Of a DNA stretch of 9,088 nt, positions 6,537 through 9,088 are shown in pieces. Numbering within the stretch: position 1 is the stretch's first letter; every line of letters begins with the position of its first letter. A model generated the notes under the pieces. The model did not search any database. It was given only the letters and a program-made list of their open reading frames with translations, and had not been told where the DNA came from. The position numbers and the translations under genes are program-made. Source of the DNA: Microbacteriaceae bacterium (GTDB lineage: Bacteria > Actinomycetota > Actinomycetes > Actinomycetales > Microbacteriaceae); contig JAGIAU010000074.1 in assembly GCA_017744755.1 (NCBI GenBank), positions 1 to 9,088 of the forward strand, given 5' to 3'.

Positions 6537-7553
6537 GTGCCCACCGCGATCGACACCCGCTTCCTGACCGACGCGCCCGACCCCGCCGCCGTCAAGGCGT
6601 GGCGCGTCGCGCATCGCGGCGACCCGAGCCTCGCCACCGGGGGCGCGGTCATCGGCCCGATCGTGATGACCGTGGTCGGCCTCATGTTCGCCGTCGTCGG
6701 CACCGCGTTCGGCCTGCCGCAGGGCCTGCTGCCGATCGGCTTGGGGGCCGTGGTCGCGATCGTCGGCATCGTGCTGCTCGCCACCGGCGGGCGGCGCTGG
6801 ACGAAGCTCTACCGGCTCTGGAGCTTCGCCGCGGCGAACAGGCTCGTCTACTACGCGACGGGCGACGGCCCCGGCTACCCGGGCGCGATCTTCAACCGTG
6901 GGCACGGCCAGCGGATCACCGACCACCTGGTTCGCGCCACGGGCCGGACGCTCGACTACGGCAACTACACGTACACGACCGGCTCGGGGAAGAACCAGAC
7001 GACGCACAGCTGGTGGTTCCTCGCGCTGCGCCTCGACCGCGCGCTCCCCCATATGGTCCTCGACTCCCGGGCGAACAACGCGCTCTTCGGCGCGACGAAC
7101 CTCCCCGTGACCTTCGCGAAGGACCAGACGCTGCGCCTGGAGGGCGACTTCAACGAGCACTTCACGCTCTACGCCCCGAAGGAGTACGAGCGGGACGCCC
7201 TCTACGTGTTCACCCCCGACCTGATGGCCCTGTGCATCGACGAGGCGAGCGCCTGGGACCTCGAGATCGTCGACGACTGGCTCTTCGCCTATTCGAGCCG
7301 CCACCTCGACATGGCCGACCCGGCCGTGCAGCAGCGTATCTGGCGCTTCATCGACACGGTCGGCGCCAAGACGCTCTCCCAGACGGACCAGTACGCGGAT
7401 GAACGCGCCGGCGGCCGCGCGGCCTTCGCCGCCAACGTCGTCGCCCCGGAGGGCGCCCGGCTGAAGCGCGGCGTGCCCTGGATCGCGATCGTCACCACCG
7501 TCGTCATCGTCGGCGGCTACTTCGCGCTGCGCTTCTTCGGGGTGTTTCGCTGA
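6537..7553 (+). CDS. Conserved membrane protein of unknown function
   Basis: A 338-residue protein with two N-terminal helices (about 36-58 and 63-84), a soluble region of about 220 residues, and a C-terminal helix (about 313-335). Its soluble part has the pattern NYTYTTGSGKNQTTHSWWF (143-161), LPHMVLDSRANN (170-181), LEGDFNEHFTLYAPKEYERD (201-220), VFTPDLMAL (224-232) and EIVDDWLFAYSS (243-254). I recall this pattern from conserved hypothetical proteins of Actinobacteria and relatives, but no function is known to me. The region looks like a cytosolic beta-rich domain facing the membrane. Start chosen at GTG 6537 for its AGGA site; a GTG at 6504 would add 11 residues. It is divergent from helD with 101 bp between starts, so shared regulation is possible but unproven. 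Its stop is followed by the composition break. Confidence 0.8.
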   Translation: MPTAIDTRFLTDAPDPAAVKAWRVAHRGDPSLATGGAVIGPIVMTVVGLMFAVVGTAFGLPQGLLPIGLGAVVAIVGIVLLATGGRRWTKLYRLWSFAAANRLVYYATGDGPGYPGAIFNRGHGQRITDHLVRATGRTLDYGNYTYTTGSGKNQTTHSWWFLALRLDRALPHMVLDSRANNALFGATNLPVTFAKDQTLRLEGDFNEHFTLYAPKEYERDALYVFTPDLMALCIDEASAWDLEIVDDWLFAYSSRHLDMADPAVQQRIWRFIDTVGAKTLSQTDQYADERAGGRAAFAANVVAPEGARLKRGVPWIAIVTTVVIVGGYFALRFFGVFR

Positions 7554-7757
7554 GGGGGATACGGCATGTTCGTCCACCTATTCGGTCCCCGTAGTGCCGA
7601 TGGGTATGCGGATACGTCGTGTTCCGACACCCTGTCAAGGCTCTGCACCAGAGATTCTAGGAAACCCGGGACTAGCCAGGGACTCCACGGAACCCGGAAC
7701 AGGTCAGTGAGCGAGCTACCGAGGTCTCGCTCCCAACTGGCTTAAAGATGATCGAAG
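7554..7757. other. Non-coding boundary between backbone and right-hand accessory DNA
   Basis: A 204-bp stretch between convergent genes (ending at 7553 and 7758). I see no tRNA, no tandem repeat and no convincing gene. GC-biased codon-like structure stops at 7553. It contains near-copies of one short motif (GGAAACCCGGGAC at 7661-7673 and GGAACCCGGAAC at 7689-7700) and the stem-loop annotated separately. It could be an insertion boundary, but no attachment-site core can be defined without the other end. Confidence 0.5.
7705..7739. terminator. Stem-loop between convergent genes
   Basis: CAGTGAGCGAG (7705-7715) pairs with CTCGCTC (7726-7732) plus ACTG (7736-7739), an 11-base-pair stem interrupted by a three-base bulge, with a ten-base loop. 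It lies about 20 bases after the stop of the minus-strand gene at 7758 and before its transcription would run into the plus-strand gene. No T-run flanks it, so it is a probable but atypical bidirectional terminator. Confidence 0.4.
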
Positions 7758-8786
7758 TCAAAGCCCGCGAAGTCGGGCATAGCCTGAGTAGTCCACGTCA
7801 TCACGACGTTCGACGTGATAGATCGCAGGCATGCCATGTTTCGGACCGGTGGACTTGGTATCCAATAGCTCCACGTTAGAAACGATCTTGCCCCGGGTCT
7901 CCAACAGGGCGCGCGCTCTTGCTGTCATCGTCGCTAGCGCGATGGCCTGGTCGCGCGGACCGAACACGATGATCTCGCGCGTTGCAGTCGAATCCTCGAC
8001 GATCGCTCGCCAGGACAGCCACTGCGGGGTTGGATTACTAGGGCTCAACCAACCAGCGAAGGACTGCGTGGGACCGTAGCGTTCGATCATCGTGGCAAGA
8101 CGCCGCCCACGCTCTGTTCGATCGCGTTCGACAGAGCGGCTGGTTCCGAATCCCGGTACGTCGATCTCCCGGCCTAGGACCCATTCGGCGACGTCAGTGA
8201 CATCCTCAACACTCTCCAAGACCCAGACCGGGTGAATGTCACCGGCTGCCGCACGCTGGAGAAGTTGAGGACCATCCATCAACAACATCCAGGCAGCTAC
8301 GCCCCACTCAAGATCCGGGACAAAACGGCGCAGGCTCGCCACTTTCTGGACTAAGGCGGATTGGAACGCTACACAAGCTTCCAGACTCAATCGCTCTAGC
8401 CGAGCGCGAAGCAGCATCAAAGGTTTGATCCCGCCGCCATATCGCCAGAGTCCCCGCATCAGAGGCAAGAAGGCGGCGTCGGACATCGGTTCGCCTGCAA
8501 TTATCCGACCTTGTGGTGCCTCCGGGGCGCTGGCGAATGCGGTAACCCACTGATTTCGCATCAGCTCCGCCCCCGATCCGCCGTCTGGGATCGCCCGCTC
8601 GAATACGATCGCCAGCCGCTGCTCCGACGTCGCATCGAACTCATATAGACGAATATTAGGAAGGGCCGACCACTGCATTAAGTTGTCAAGCTCATCCTCA
8701 AAGACAATGCTGTATGTCTCATGCCAACCTCCCGGACCGCCCCAAACGCGGTGGAACGTCGTGCAACTCGTCAGCCGATTCAACAT
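7758..8786 (-). CDS. Unknown protein, putative immunity protein for the adjacent toxin
   Basis: A 342-residue protein of no family I recognise. It starts MLNRLTSCTTFHRVWGGPGG. It is rich in Trp and acidic patches, with no signal peptide or membrane helix. Visible blocks: HETYSIVFEDELDNLMQW (22-39), a helical middle (about 104-200, LMRGLWRYGGGIKPLMLLRA and EWGVAAWMLLMDGPQLLQRA), ESVEDVTDVAEWVLGREIDV (191-210), SFAGWLSPSNPTPQWLSWR (242-260), and REIIVFGPRDQAIALATMTA (270-289). It begins five bases after the stop of the toxin-like frame, the standard place of an immunity gene, so that role is inferred. At 342 residues it is large for an immunity protein; it could instead be an unrelated cargo gene. 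ATG 8786 is preferred over GTG 8795 because GTGATC just upstream pairs with the 16S tail. Codon use (TTA at residue 36) differs from the left-hand genes. Confidence 0.72.
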   Translation of the reverse strand: MLNRLTSCTTFHRVWGGPGGWHETYSIVFEDELDNLMQWSALPNIRLYEFDATSEQRLAIVFERAIPDGGSGAELMRNQWVTAFASAPEAPQGRIIAGEPMSDAAFLPLMRGLWRYGGGIKPLMLLRARLERLSLEACVAFQSALVQKVASLRRFVPDLEWGVAAWMLLMDGPQLLQRAAAGDIHPVWVLESVEDVTDVAEWVLGREIDVPGFGTSRSVERDRTERGRRLATMIERYGPTQSFAGWLSPSNPTPQWLSWRAIVEDSTATREIIVFGPRDQAIALATMTARARALLETRGKIVSNVELLDTKSTGPKHGMPAIYHVERRDDVDYSGYARLRGL

Positions 8787-8789
8787 TCT

Positions 8790-8797
8790 GATCACTT
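8790..8797 (-). promoter_or_regulatory. Ribosome site of the putative immunity gene inside the toxin stop
   Basis: Minus-strand AAGTGATC differs by one base from AGGTGATC, the 3' part of the sequence complementary to the 16S tail. It overlaps the toxin's last codon and TGA stop (8794-8792) and is followed by AGA and ATG 8786, so the two genes look translationally coupled. It supports ATG 8786 as the start. The alternative GTG at 8795 would overlap the stop by four bases. Confidence 0.45.
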
Positions 8798-9088
8798 ACA
8801 AGTGTAGTACTGCCCAGGCGGGCAATGCCCGTATACTCCGAAATAGTCTCCAATATACTTATATTCTACGACGCGAGCGTTATGATATCCTGTCGCACTG
8901 CCAATCCACTCCCAATCGCACCGGCCACCCATTAGCGCCGCGCAGGCGCCAAGTTGCTCTTCAGGCCGGTCTTCTAGTGGCGAACCACTGGTGATCCCAT
9001 ATTTGTAGACAGTATCGTCGATGTCCTTTCCCGGAATATGAGGCGCGTTCGTTACAACGAAGATTTCGTATACCTGATAAGGCCTGTC
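8792..9088 (-). CDS. C-terminal end of a polymorphic toxin, GIY-YIG/URI-like nuclease, 5' end outside window
   Basis: An open minus-strand frame enters at base 9088 and ends at TGA 8792-8794; 98 residues are visible and the start lies beyond the edge. In window-relative residues: VYEIFVVTN (6-14), VYKYGITSG (27-35), Arg41 in RPEEQL, ARVVEYKYIGDYFGVYGHCP (71-90) with Glu75, and the end PGQYYTCK. VY-K-x-G-x-T after a first beta strand, followed by an Arg and a downstream Glu, fits the GIY-YIG (URI) fold of nuclease toxins, where Tyr, Arg and Glu are catalytic. Toxin tips of Rhs, WapA or other secreted polymorphic proteins often end this way, with the immunity gene next. Four Cys (49, 57, 89, 97) could form disulfides outside the cell. 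The GC content is clearly below that of the left genes. Carrier protein type is unknown; a stand-alone enzyme cannot be excluded. Confidence 0.65.
   Translation of the reverse strand, partial: DRPYQVYEIFVVTNAPHIPGKDIDDTVYKYGITSGSPLEDRPEEQLGACAALMGGRCDWEWIGSATGYHNARVVEYKYIGDYFGVYGHCPPGQYYTCK

Noticed and set aside
5622..7577. 651-residue minus-strand frame across helD's start and the membrane protein gene
   Set aside because: Antisense of the conserved membrane protein and a shifted frame of helD; no domain pattern.
7566..7745. 59-residue plus-strand frame with a GGGGGA stretch before its ATG
   Set aside because: Ser/Arg-rich translation with no motif or codon bias; it runs through the stem-loop. 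Probably chance, though not excluded.
7554..7757. tRNA gene or attachment site at the composition break
   Set aside because: No cloverleaf or T-loop sequence can be built, and no matching repeat is available inside the window to define an attachment core.
8683..8994. 103-residue plus-strand frame at the right end
   Set aside because: It lies opposite the toxin tip and the start of the putative immunity gene, both of which read as coherent proteins.
1..9088. CRISPR array, insertion sequence or replication origin
   Set aside because: No regularly spaced repeats, transposase motifs, terminal inverted repeats or DnaA-box clusters are seen.

Overview
The window comes from a high-GC actinobacterium, probably a Microbacteriaceae-type organism. 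The evidence is G/C-ending codons throughout the first 7.5 kb, GTG starts, leaderless-looking promoters and an actinobacterial HelD-type RNA polymerase recycling factor. The exact genus cannot be read from the sequence.

Positions 1-7553 look like ordinary chromosomal backbone. From the left: an EamA-type (DMT) exporter running off the left edge on the minus strand; a divergent LysR-type regulator sharing a 72-bp promoter with it, with a clear T-N11-A operator; a small FMN-binding split-barrel (pyridoxamine 5'-phosphate oxidase-like) protein; then, convergent to it on the minus strand, a P1B-type heavy-metal ATPase with a TPC transmembrane motif, downstream of a HelD-family RNA polymerase-associated ATPase. 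A conserved membrane protein of unknown function is divergent from helD.

After 7553 the character changes. A 204-bp non-coding stretch with a strong stem-loop leads into lower-GC DNA with codons rare in the rest of the window (TTA, CTA, ATA, TAT). For example, bases 8821-8880 hold 27 G/C of 60, against 41 of 60 in bases 3841-3900. This right end is the most interesting part. An unlisted minus-strand reading frame enters from the right edge and ends at 8792. Its 98 visible residues look like the C-terminal tip of a polymorphic (Rhs/secreted-type) toxin with a GIY-YIG/URI-like nuclease pattern. Five bases after its stop begins a 342-residue gene of no recognised family, which sits exactly where the cognate immunity gene would be. 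The pair is therefore a candidate toxin/immunity module with an unrecognised immunity protein, on what looks like an accessory insertion.

Four genes (lysR, the split-barrel gene, the metal ATPase and the conserved membrane protein) share an -10-like hexamer (NAnnnT) ending exactly six bases before the start codon, which suggests leaderless transcripts. The helD gene instead has a TACAAT -10 and a short leader.
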